Shown here piece after piece: positions 1 through 7,058 of a DNA stretch of 14,916 nucleotides. This stretch comes from Rikenella sp. (GTDB taxonomy: Bacteria > Bacteroidota > Bacteroidia > Bacteroidales > Rikenellaceae). The notes beneath the pieces are model-generated. The model was not told where the DNA came from. It ran no database searches and saw only the letters and a program-made list of their open reading frames with translations. Every line of letters starts with the position of its first letter. The first letter of the stretch is position 1. Location of the stretch: the NCBI GenBank assembly GCA_029054535.1, contig JAIDFC010000219.1, positions 1 through 14,916 of the forward strand, in the 5' to 3' direction. The translations under genes were made by a program, and so were the position numbers.

Positions 1-184
1 CCACTTCCTTCGCCACCGCCGCCGCACCTTCGCCCCCCTCCTCCGAGCCGGTTGCACCCCCCGTTCCGGTGCACGACTCGACCTCCGGCTCCGTCAGCTC
101 CACCGCCACCCGACTATCGTTTTTTTCTCGGATGGTTCGGAGCCAGACGGTTCTTCTCAGCCGCTTGTTCACTCCCGAGGCCAT
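1..184 (-). CDS. Partial ORF downstream of lemA, unknown function (3' end outside window)
   Basis: I do not recognise this gene. On the minus strand an ATG at 184-182 overlaps the lemA stop codon in a TGATG arrangement, typical of translational coupling. From there the frame stays open for about 61 codons to the window edge. The visible N-terminus starts MASGVNKRLRRTVW and is strongly basic. It is followed by an acidic segment and then a low-complexity stretch rich in Gly, Glu and Ala. No signal peptide or membrane segment is visible in this part. At this GC content open frames arise easily, so openness alone is weak evidence; the overlap with lemA and the shared strand are the main support. 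If real, it is the third gene of a glnN-lemA-orf unit. The rest of the protein is needed to name it. Confidence 0.4.
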   Translation of the reverse strand, partial: MASGVNKRLRRTVWLRTIREKNDSRVAVELTEPEVESCTGTGGATGSEEGGEGAAAVAKEV

Positions 185-756
185 CAGTTCGCCCCGAAAA
201 TGTTCTTCAAACTCGGCACCGCCCGTTCCTCTTCCGGAATATCCAGAATCAGTCCTCGTTCAAAATGGAACAACGAAGCGACGATCGATGACGGGAAGGT
301 CTCCTGTATCGTATTGAACTCCGCTACCATCGCGTTGTAGGTTCGCCGCGCGGCTGCAATCTGCTCTTCCTGTTCGTTGAGGGTCCGTTGCAAGTGCATG
401 AAGTGGGTCGACGCTTTCAAGTCCGGATAACGTTCGCCCGCGACATAGAAATCCCGGATCCCGAGTAACGACCGGTTGGCGAAGTCATGCTTTTCGACAG
501 TCGACATATCGTCGTATCGCCTCCCGCCACGCATGGCGGTCACCTGAATCAACGTCGTCGCTTCGTGTTCGGCATATCCCTTAACCGCCTCCGCCAGGTT
601 GGGCAACAGGTCGAAACGCTGTTTCAACACCACATCGATCGTCCCGAAAGCATTCTGAATTTCGTTACGCCGCCGTACCAGGCCGTTGTAAACCGAGATC
701 GGCCAGATCACGAACAGCAGAATGACAACGACCAAACTAATAATCCACAGTATCAT
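184..756 (-). CDS. lemA: LemA family membrane protein
   Basis: This is a 190-residue LemA family protein, a usual length for the family. One N-terminal membrane segment covers roughly residues 2-21. It is followed by the family signature: YNGLVRRRNEIQNAFGTIDV, then LKQRFDLLPNLAEAVKGYAEHE. Further on come YPDLKAS (about 112-118), a helical segment with LNEQEEQIAAARRTYNAMV, and FPSSIVA near residues 155-161. LemA proteins are anchored by the N-terminal helix with a helical-bundle domain outside the membrane. Their biochemical role is not settled, so none is assigned here. The gene lies 45 bases after glnN on the same strand and no promoter is obvious in that gap, so read-through from glnN is likely. 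Its stop codon overlaps the start of the next ORF. Confidence 0.95.
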   Translation of the reverse strand: MILWIISLVVVILLFVIWPISVYNGLVRRRNEIQNAFGTIDVVLKQRFDLLPNLAEAVKGYAEHEATTLIQVTAMRGGRRYDDMSTVEKHDFANRSLLGIRDFYVAGERYPDLKASTHFMHLQRTLNEQEEQIAAARRTYNAMVAEFNTIQETFPSSIVASLFHFERGLILDIPEEERAVPSLKNIFGAN

Positions 757-801
757 TACTATATGTATCGTTTTATCGAAAAGAATCCCATTCCGAAAGA
801 T

Positions 802-2994
802 TTATTTCAAGAACAGCAGCTCCCGGTACTTCGGCAAAGTCCACATCTCGTTGTCGACAATCAATTCCAATTTGTCGATGTGGTAGCGGACTTCGTCCAG
901 CAGCGGAGCCACCGTATCGTGATAGGCGATCGCCTTGGCCCGTTCGCCGACGATCCGGTTCGCGACCTTCCGGGCATTCACCAGGTCGTTGACCTGGGAC
1001 TGAATGGCCGAGATATGGTCGTTGATCTGCTCGATCAGTTCGACGTCGCGCTGCGAGAGGTCGTCGGCCCTCCGTTCGTCGCGGAAGATCTGGTGCACTT
1101 TGTACACCTTGTCCAGCAGCAAGCTCTGGTACCGCGAAGCCACCGGCAGGATATGGTTCATGGCCAGATCCCCCAAGACCCGGGCCTCGATCTGCACTTT
1201 CTTGGTGTAGGTCTCCCAGTCGACTTCGGTCCGCGCATGGAGTTCCACTTCGCTCAGCACCCCCATCGAGGTGAAGAGGTCCACAGCCTCCCGGGTCAAG
1301 AATCGGTCGAAGATCAACGGCACGCTGGTCTCGGTATCGAGCCCCCGTTCGGCCGCCTCAACTTTCCATTCGTCGCTGTAGCCGTTCCCGTCGAAGCGAA
1401 TCGCACGACACTCCCGGATATACTGTTTGAGAACCGTGAAAATCGCCTTCTCGATCGGCATCCCTGTGGCCGAGAGTTCGTCGATCTGCCGGCGGAAGAG
1501 TTTCAGCTGTGCCGCCACTGCCGTGTTGAGCACCGTCAGCGCCCCGCCGCAGTTGGCCGACGACCCCACGGCACGAAACTCGAACCGGTTGCCGGTAAAG
1601 GCAAACGGCGACGTACGGTTCCGGTCCGTATTGTCCAACAGCAGCTCCGGAATATGAGCGATCCCGAGTTTGAAACCGGCCTTATCGTCCACCGTGATCG
1701 CCTCTTCCGAGGTGCTGGCCTCGATCTTGTCCAACACTTCGTTGAGCTGCCGCCCCAGAAAGACCGAGATAATCGCCGGCGGCGCCTCGTTGGCCCCCAA
1801 CCGGTGGGCGTTGGTGGCGCTCATCACCGACGCTTTGAGCAGCCCGTTATACCGGTAAACCGCCATGATCGTGTTCACCAGGAAGGTAATGAAGAGCAGG
1901 TTATCTTTCGGGGTCTTGCCCGGCGAAAACAAGTTCACACCGGTATCGGTCCCGAGCGACCAGTTGTTGTGCTTTCCCGATCCGTTGATCCCCTTGAACG
2001 GTTTCTCGTGCAGCAGACACCGGAAGCTATGTTTCCGCGCCACGCGATGAATGACGCTCATCAAGAGCAGGTTATGGTCGTTGGCCAGATTGGCCTCCTC
2101 GTAGATCGGCGCCAGCTCGAACTGATTGGGCGCCACCTCGTTATGCCGAGTCTTGACCGGAATCCCGAGTTTGAGCAACTCGACGTCCAATTCCTTCATA
2201 AACGCAGCCACCCGGGTCGGTATCGACCCGAAATAGTGGTCCTCCAACTGCTGATTCTTCGCACTCTCGTGCCCCATCAAGGTCCGCCCCGTGAGAATCA
2301 GGTCCGGCCGAGCGGCCCACAACCCCTCGTCCACCAAAAAATACTCCTGTTCCCACCCCAAAAACGAAGTTACTTTCCGGACGTTCGGGTCGAAGAGTCG
2401 ACACACCGATGTCGCCGCCTTGTCCACCGCGACGATCGACTTCAGCAGCGGTGTCTTGAAGTCGAGCGCCTCACCGGTATAGGCGATGAAGATGGTCGGA
2501 ATGCAGAGCGTCGTCCCGACGATAAAGGCCGGCGAGGTCGGATCCCAAGCCGAATACCCCCGCGCCTCGAACGTATTCCGGATCCCGCCGTTCGGGAAGC
2601 TCGACGCGTCGGGCTCCTGCTGAATGAGGAGTTTCCCCGAGAACTCCTCGATCAACCCGCCGTGTCCGTCATGCTCCACAAAGGCATCGTGTTTCTCGGC
2701 CGTCCCCCCGTTCAGCGGCTGGAACCAGTGGGTATAATGCGTAGCCCCCATCTCCATGGCCCACTGTTTCATCCCGGCGGCCACCCCCATAGCCAACTCT
2801 CGACTCAACGGCGTGCGGTTGTCCATCGTGTCCACCAACGCCTCATAAACGTTCTTCGGCAAGTATTTCCGCATGCGATCCTGCGTAAATACATACATGC
2901 CGAAATATTCCGACGGCCGACGGGCCGGCAACTGAACGTCGATGGCTTTTCGCCGGATCGCTTCGTCTACGACTTTGAATCTGAGTGATGACAT
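802..2994 (-). CDS. glnN: Glutamine synthetase type III (GlnN)
   Basis: ATP-dependent ligation of ammonia to glutamate, giving glutamine; a cytosolic enzyme and the main ammonium-assimilation step in many Bacteroidota. The 730 residues match the long type III family rather than the roughly 450-residue type I. Visible catalytic-core motifs include GWEQEYFLVD (213-222), KTRHNEVAPNQFELAPIYEE (281-300), GINGSGKHNNWSLGT (335-349), SATNAHRLGANEAPPAI (392-408), and further on NRTSPFAFTGNRFEFRAVGS. These supply the glutamate, metal and nucleotide contacts known from the family. The start at 2994 gives the MSSLRFKVVDEA N-terminus, and no longer in-frame alternative looks better. lemA follows 45 bases downstream and asnA, another ammonia-using ligase, lies upstream on the same strand. 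I found no convincing TAnnTTTG promoter immediately upstream. Confidence 0.98.
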   Translation of the reverse strand: MSSLRFKVVDEAIRRKAIDVQLPARRPSEYFGMYVFTQDRMRKYLPKNVYEALVDTMDNRTPLSRELAMGVAAGMKQWAMEMGATHYTHWFQPLNGGTAEKHDAFVEHDGHGGLIEEFSGKLLIQQEPDASSFPNGGIRNTFEARGYSAWDPTSPAFIVGTTLCIPTIFIAYTGEALDFKTPLLKSIVAVDKAATSVCRLFDPNVRKVTSFLGWEQEYFLVDEGLWAARPDLILTGRTLMGHESAKNQQLEDHYFGSIPTRVAAFMKELDVELLKLGIPVKTRHNEVAPNQFELAPIYEEANLANDHNLLLMSVIHRVARKHSFRCLLHEKPFKGINGSGKHNNWSLGTDTGVNLFSPGKTPKDNLLFITFLVNTIMAVYRYNGLLKASVMSATNAHRLGANEAPPAIISVFLGRQLNEVLDKIEASTSEEAITVDDKAGFKLGIAHIPELLLDNTDRNRTSPFAFTGNRFEFRAVGSSANCGGALTVLNTAVAAQLKLFRRQIDELSATGMPIEKAIFTVLKQYIRECRAIRFDGNGYSDEWKVEAAERGLDTETSVPLIFDRFLTREAVDLFTSMGVLSEVELHARTEVDWETYTKKVQIEARVLGDLAMNHILPVASRYQSLLLDKVYKVHQIFRDERRADDLSQRDVELIEQINDHISAIQSQVNDLVNARKVANRIVGERAKAIAYHDTVAPLLDEVRYHIDKLELIVDNEMWTLPKYRELLFLK

Positions 2995-3382
2995 GGTATG
3001 TGTGTTTAGTTAGATGTGTTCCGTGTCTGTTCGCGCACTAGCATTTTTCCGAGTTCTCCCGATGTCGAACCGGAGCTTCACCACACGAAAGCCCGCCATT
3101 TTTCCATCGCTGACGCGATGGTTGCGAGCCTCTCAAGCTCCTGCCCGAAAAATCGTCTCTGACTTCGCTCGGGCCGCGCGGCCGCCAAATAAGGCAGAAT
3201 AAAAACTAGTAAAAACCCGACAGGGCCCCGCGGTGAGCGGCGATACTCCGCTTCGCATGGGGTCATCCGACGAAGAAAAACAAACACAGGCACAGGACTG
3301 CAGAGAAAAACAAGCCCAAAGAAAAAAAACCAGCACCATCCGGCAATCCCCGACCGTCAAGCCCTCTCGCCGACATCGGATT
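2995..3382. other. Intergenic region upstream of glnN with palindromes, possible dispersed repeat
   Basis: This 388-base gap separates the end of asnA from the start of glnN. Several short frames run through it, but none has family-like sequence or gene-like context. It holds a perfect 7-bp inverted repeat CCATCGC-TGAC-GCGATGG (3104-3121), flanked on the left by a run of T, and a 12-bp perfect palindrome GGCCGCGCGGCC (3172-3183). It also holds an A-rich stretch (3277-3329) and the probable asnA terminator near 3201-3226. The leader of glnN must lie here, so the inverted repeat could be regulatory. The stretch of about 3040-3300 reads to me like a dispersed Bacteroidales repeat, but that is an impression I could not test. 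Confidence 0.5.
3201..3226 (-). terminator. Probable terminator of asnA
   Basis: Read on the minus strand, a short hairpin CCC-TGTC-GGG (one G-T pair may extend it) is followed by TTTTTACTAGTTTTTATT, a double T tract. It lies about 157 bases downstream of the asnA stop. The stem is weak. The double T tract closely matches the one after the alpha-2-macroglobulin gene at 8767-8784 (16 of 18 bases identical), which supports a common function. Confidence 0.4.
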
Positions 3383-4420
3383 CTACTTCAATTCAATATT
3401 ATGCGCCCGACACCGTTCCCGCATCTCGTCCGGCCAAATACTCGCCTGCACCTCGCCGATATGCGCGCATCGCAGGAAAAACATGCAGAGCCGCGACTGT
3501 CCGATCCCCCCGCCGATCGACAAGGGCAGTTCCCCGTCGAGCAACATCCGGTGATATTTCAAGTCCTTCCGTTCATCGTACTTGCCCGTCGCCCGGAGCT
3601 GCCGTTCGAGCGACTCGGCCGTAACCCGAATCCCCATCGACGAGATCTCATACGCCGACTCCAACACCGGATTCCACAAAATCAAGTCGCCGTTCAGCCC
3701 CACATACCCCTCCTCGTTCCGCGTGATCCAGTCGTCGTAGTCCGGCGCCCGACCGTCGTGCGGCTCCCCGTCGCTCAACGGCGCCCCGATCCCGATCACG
3801 AAAATCGCCCCGTACTCCTTCGCCGCCGCACTCTCCCGCTCCTTGGCGCTCAGCGTCGGATACCGGTCGAGCAACTCCTGCGCGTGAACGAACGTAATCT
3901 CCTCCGGCAACACCGGCGTGATGTGCGGATGCAACCGATAAACCCCTCGCTCGACCTCCCGTAAAACGCCATAGATTTTCCGTACCACGGTCTTCAGAAA
4001 ACCGACCGTCCGATCCTCCGGTCGAATAGTTCGCTCCCAGTCCCACTGGTCGACATACAACGAATGGATATTGTCCAGCTCCTCGTCGGCCCGGATGGCG
4101 TTCATATCGGTGTAGATCCCGTACCCGGGCGCAATCTGATAGGCCCCGAGTTTGACCCGTTTCCACTTGGCAAGCGACTGAACCACCTCCGCCCGAGCCT
4201 CTCCCATATCCTTGATCGGGAAGCTCACGGCGCGTTCCACCCCGTTCAGGTCGTCGTTGATCCCCATCCCGGCGAGCACGAACAGCGGAGCCGTTACGCG
4301 CCGCAGCCCCAATTCTTCGGCCAGAGCGGCCTGGAACGTCTCCTTGATCTCTTTGATAGCTTGTTCCTGCGTCTCGGGAACCAACCGGGGACGATAATTG
4401 CGGGGAAAATAGAGTGCCAT
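3383..4420 (-). CDS. asnA: Aspartate-ammonia ligase (asparagine synthetase A)
   Basis: Makes asparagine from aspartate, ammonia and ATP (giving AMP and diphosphate); cytosolic. AsnA belongs to the class II aminoacyl-tRNA synthetase fold. The 345 residues fit the family. Recognisable segments are NDDLNGVERAVSFPIKD (55-71), QSLAKWKRVKLGAYQIAPG (81-99), GIYTDMNAIRADEELDN (101-117), LYVDQWDWE (121-129), and the C-terminal core SIGGGIGQSRLCMFFLR (301-317) with IGEVQASIWP (321-330). The start at 4420 gives the MALYFPRNYRP N-terminus. A promoter element lies 18 bases upstream. The gene runs towards glnN, so two ammonia-fixing ligases are neighbours, but the gap of 388 bases and a probable terminator argue against a single transcript. 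No anomalies are seen in the protein. Confidence 0.97.
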   Translation of the reverse strand: MALYFPRNYRPRLVPETQEQAIKEIKETFQAALAEELGLRRVTAPLFVLAGMGINDDLNGVERAVSFPIKDMGEARAEVVQSLAKWKRVKLGAYQIAPGYGIYTDMNAIRADEELDNIHSLYVDQWDWERTIRPEDRTVGFLKTVVRKIYGVLREVERGVYRLHPHITPVLPEEITFVHAQELLDRYPTLSAKERESAAAKEYGAIFVIGIGAPLSDGEPHDGRAPDYDDWITRNEEGYVGLNGDLILWNPVLESAYEISSMGIRVTAESLERQLRATGKYDERKDLKYHRMLLDGELPLSIGGGIGQSRLCMFFLRCAHIGEVQASIWPDEMRERCRAHNIELK

Positions 4421-4437
4421 CGGCTTGTTTTAAGGCA

Positions 4438-4445
4438 CAAAGATA
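4438..4445 (-). promoter_or_regulatory. Probable -7 promoter element of asnA
   Basis: On the minus strand TATCTTTG fits the Bacteroidetes sigma -7 consensus TAnnTTTG. It ends 17 bases before the asnA start codon, implying a very short leader. No good TTG/TTTG -33 element is seen at the usual spacing, so this is a half-match. Confidence 0.45.
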
Positions 4446-4486
4446 ATGTTTTTTCGCACAGGTTTCGAGGATAGCCGCTCTGTTTT

Positions 4487-4696
4487 TCAAGAATTTTCAG
4501 CCGTCGTTTCCAGCCACTCGGTAGACCCGATTCGAATAGCGAGCGGCACCGCTGCCTCCAGAGAATAGGGAGAGGACTGCGCATGGCGGATTCGAACAAC
4601 CGACAGAAAATCGTACTTTTGCCACTCGGATAACTCCCTGAGCAGGGAATCGTTCTCCGAAAAAAACAGAATCGAGCGAGAGTCGCTCCGAAACAT
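4487..4696 (-). CDS. Doubtful small ORF, 69 codons
   Basis: I do not recognise this ORF. It starts MFRSDSRSILFFSENDSL and has no signal peptide, membrane segment or familiar motif. It sits in the divergent gap between asnA and nhaC. A 23-base segment inside it (4553-4575) matches, on the opposite strand, the 3' end of the FISUMP relic at the right of the window. That suggests this stretch may be decayed remains of something else rather than a gene in this direction. The remaining gap sequence holds the asnA promoter element and nothing else I can identify; no clear nhaC promoter was found. Confidence 0.2.
   Translation of the reverse strand: MFRSDSRSILFFSENDSLLRELSEWQKYDFLSVVRIRHAQSSPYSLEAAVPLAIRIGSTEWLETTAENS
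4553..4575 (+). repeat. Short repeat shared with the FISUMP relic 3' end
   Basis: This 23-base segment matches 14752-14773 except for a single extra base. In the right-hand copy the segment covers the last codons (Cys-Leu-Gln-Glu), the TAG stop and bases just after it. A TTCAGC hexamer lies exactly 57 bases upstream of the match in both places. The sequence in between does not align by eye. Probably a decayed relic of a related 3' end. Confidence 0.45.
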
Positions 4697-4754
4697 AACC
4701 GAACTGACGCCCCCTCTCCGAATAACTCGATCGACCTACTCCCGAAAACACGCT

Positions 4755-6269
4755 ATGACCCCTCGACAACCCTCTATCGTTCAATCCGTCATCCCGATCC
4801 TCGTGCTGCTGGGACTGATTATGATCACGGTCCTCGGCACCGGAGTCGATGCCCTGGCCGGCGCCAACCAGCTGTCGCTGCTCGTCGCCTCGGCCGTCGG
4901 AGCCGCCATCGCCGTCCGCAACCGCGTGCGGTGGACCGACATCATGCAGGGCATGATCCATACGATCAGCGCCTCGCTGCCGGCGATCTTGATCCTTTTG
5001 ATGGTCGGGATGCTCTCCGGGAGCTGGATGATCGGCGGCGTGATCCCGACCATGATCTATTACGGACTCGAGATTCTCAGACCCGACTATTTTCTGCCCG
5101 CCTGCGTAGTGATCGCGGCGGCCGTATCGGTGGCCACAGGGAGCTCGTGGTCGACCATCGCGACGATCGGCGTCGCCCTGATCGGGATCGGTCAGGCCCT
5201 CGGCTTCGACATGGCCATGACGGCCGGAGCGATCATCTCCGGCGCCTATTTCGGCGACAAGGTCTCGCCGCTGAGCGACACGACCAACCTGGCATCGGCG
5301 GTTACCGGGACCGACATTTTCGTCCACATCCGATACATGATGCAGACTACCGTGCCGTCGATCTTGTTGACGCTGGCGGCGTTCGGCGTGCTGACCGTGA
5401 TGGCCGGCGGCACGGACGGAACGAGTGCGGAAGGGGTGGAGAATTTTCAACGGACCATCGCCGGAACCTATCGGATATCGCTGTGGCTGTTGGCGATTCC
5501 GGCTCTGGCGGTCTGGATGATCGTGAAAAAGATACCGGCCGTACCGGTCCTGATGATCGGCTCGTTAGCGGCCGTGGGGGCGGCGGCTTCGTGCCAGCAG
5601 GAGCTGCTCGGGACGCTCGTTCCGGACGGAGAGCTGACCCTCGGCAACGGATACGAGGTGCTGACCCGGTCGCTCTACGGGACGATCGCGCCGCAGACGG
5701 GCGACGCGACGATGGACGACCTCCTGACGACGGGCGGGATGGCCGGGATGCTCAACACCGTGTGGCTGATCCTGACGGCGATGGTTTTCGGCGGGGTGAT
5801 GGAGGCCGGGCACTTTCTGGAACGGATCACGACGGCCGTATCGAGCCGCGTCCGGTCGGCCGGCGGTCTGGTCTCGACGGCCACGGGGAGCTGTCTGCTC
5901 TTCAACCTCACCTCCGGCGACCAGTACATGTCGATCGTCGTACCGGGCAAGATGTTCGTCGGCGCTTTCCGCCGCAACGGGTTGCAGCCGCAGTTGTTGA
6001 GCCGGACGCTCGAAGACGGCGGGACAGCGACCTCGGTCCTGATCCCGTGGAACACGTGCGGCGCAACGCAGGCGACGATTCTCGGGGTTCCGACGCTGGT
6101 CTACTTGCCGTTCGCGTTTTTTTGCTGGCTGAGTCCGCTGATGACGCTGGCAGTGGCATGGGCCGGGTGGGGGATCCGGAAAAACGAACCGGTTTCGACG
6201 ACAGAAGAAAAGGTGTCGCCGAAACCGGTCCGAAAGCCTGACGCTGCAAACGAGCGTGCGGATTCATAA
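4755..6269 (+). CDS. nhaC: Na+/H+ antiporter, NhaC family
   Basis: A 504-residue integral membrane antiporter that exchanges Na+ for H+ across the inner membrane; related NhaC-family members also couple to organic acids, so the exact substrate is not certain. Many hydrophobic segments are visible, for example residues 12-30, 38-54, 73-105, 113-150, 200-217, 242-285 and 335-356. The family signature GAYFGDKVSPLSDTTNLA lies at 163-180. FNLTSGDQYMSIVVPGKMF (383-401) and PWNTCGATQATILGVP (431-446) match the C-terminal transport core. The last 30 residues are a hydrophilic, charged tail. It is the only intact gene on the plus strand, divergent from asnA and convergent with upp. Its last 6 bases overlap the end of upp, so no separate terminator fits between them. 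No clear promoter was found upstream. Confidence 0.95.
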   Translation: MTPRQPSIVQSVIPILVLLGLIMITVLGTGVDALAGANQLSLLVASAVGAAIAVRNRVRWTDIMQGMIHTISASLPAILILLMVGMLSGSWMIGGVIPTMIYYGLEILRPDYFLPACVVIAAAVSVATGSSWSTIATIGVALIGIGQALGFDMAMTAGAIISGAYFGDKVSPLSDTTNLASAVTGTDIFVHIRYMMQTTVPSILLTLAAFGVLTVMAGGTDGTSAEGVENFQRTIAGTYRISLWLLAIPALAVWMIVKKIPAVPVLMIGSLAAVGAAASCQQELLGTLVPDGELTLGNGYEVLTRSLYGTIAPQTGDATMDDLLTTGGMAGMLNTVWLILTAMVFGGVMEAGHFLERITTAVSSRVRSAGGLVSTATGSCLLFNLTSGDQYMSIVVPGKMFVGAFRRNGLQPQLLSRTLEDGGTATSVLIPWNTCGATQATILGVPTLVYLPFAFFCWLSPLMTLAVAWAGWGIRKNEPVSTTEEKVSPKPVRKPDAANERADS

Positions 6270-6917
6270 TTTCTTGCCGTAGGCCAGGTCGCCCGGATCG
6301 CCGATCCCCGGCACGATATACGACTTGACGGTCATCTCTTCGTCCACGGCCGCGGTCCACAGCGTTACGTGATCCATCGGCAGGTGTTTTCTCACATACT
6401 CGATGCCGTCGGTGGAGGAGATCACAGCCGCCAGATGCGTATGAGCGGGCACGCCTCCCTTCTCCAACAAGGCGTAGTAGGCCGTCTCGATCGAAGCTCC
6501 GGTGGCCAGCATCGGGTCGACGATAATGAGCACTCTGCCGGTCAGATCGGGCGTGGTAACCTGTTCCGGAACGATCTTCATCGTCCCGTCCTTGCTGTAC
6601 TTGCGGAAAGCCGACACGAAAGCGCTGTCGGCGTTGTCGATCACATCGAGGACGCCGTTGTGCATCGGGATTCCGGCCCGCAAGATCGAAGCGACCACCA
6701 CGTCGTCGGACGGCAACATCATCTCGGCCTCGCCCAGCGGCGTTACGACGGTCTGTTGTTTGTAGTTCAGCGTTTTGCTGATCTCGTAGGCGATCGCTTC
6801 GCCGGCGCGCTCCAGGTTGCGCCGGAAACGCATCGGATCGCGCTGGATCACTTCGTCGCGCAGCTGGGCCACGTAGCGCGAGAGGATGGAGTTCTGTTCG
6901 TCGAGGATTCGGATCAT
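6264..6917 (-). CDS. upp: Uracil phosphoribosyltransferase
   Basis: Pyrimidine salvage: uracil plus PRPP gives UMP and diphosphate; cytosolic. The 217 residues are a normal length. The PRPP-binding loop is VLIIVDPMLATGASIETA (129-146), and the uracil-binding C-terminus reads YIVPGIGDPGDLAYGKKL (200-217), matching the family's GDxGD pattern. SILRAGIPMHNG (77-88) is also typical. The start at 6917 gives MIRILDEQNSILSRYV. A good promoter lies upstream at 6999-7029, giving a leader of roughly 75 bases that contains a possible small hairpin (AATCG/CGATT) but no recognisable riboswitch. The 3' end overlaps the convergent nhaC by 6 bases. ispD is upstream on the same strand, but the intervening promoter suggests separate control. 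Confidence 0.97.
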   Translation of the reverse strand: MIRILDEQNSILSRYVAQLRDEVIQRDPMRFRRNLERAGEAIAYEISKTLNYKQQTVVTPLGEAEMMLPSDDVVVASILRAGIPMHNGVLDVIDNADSAFVSAFRKYSKDGTMKIVPEQVTTPDLTGRVLIIVDPMLATGASIETAYYALLEKGGVPAHTHLAAVISSTDGIEYVRKHLPMDHVTLWTAAVDEEMTVKSYIVPGIGDPGDLAYGKKL

Positions 6918-6998
6918 GGGGTCGTTCGGTTTTGGGTGTAATCGAGCGGAGTCCGATTCGCGTGGAGGTCTGTCCGCGCGAGGAGGGGCTCGTTTCTA

Positions 6999-7029
6999 CA
7001 AATATACGCTTTTTCAGGATAGATTTCAA
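6999..7029 (-). promoter_or_regulatory. Bacteroidetes-type promoter of upp
   Basis: On the minus strand TTG (7029-7027) is followed after 20 bases by TATATTTG (7006-6999). This fits the Bacteroidetes consensus TTG-N(19-21)-TAnnTTTG. It lies between the ispD stop and the upp start, about 80 bases before upp. It is the clearest promoter in the window. Confidence 0.75.
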
Positions 7030-7058
7030 GCGCAAAGGAGAAGGATTGTACCGAATTT

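Noticed and set aside
741..749. TAATCCACA, a one-mismatch DnaA box at the start of lemA
   Set aside because: It is a single isolated site with no other boxes nearby. It shows that one-mismatch sites alone are weak evidence.
487..2988. Long plus-strand open frame opposite glnN
   Set aside because: It is antisense to a glutamine synthetase with all family motifs. Its translation is rich in Arg, His, Pro and Gln without any domain, as expected for the reverse of a GC-rich gene.
3078..3360. Two minus-strand frames of 71 and 75 codons upstream of glnN
   Set aside because: They overlap each other in different frames, show no domain, and cover the palindromes and likely terminator of asnA. Better explained as intergenic or repeat DNA.
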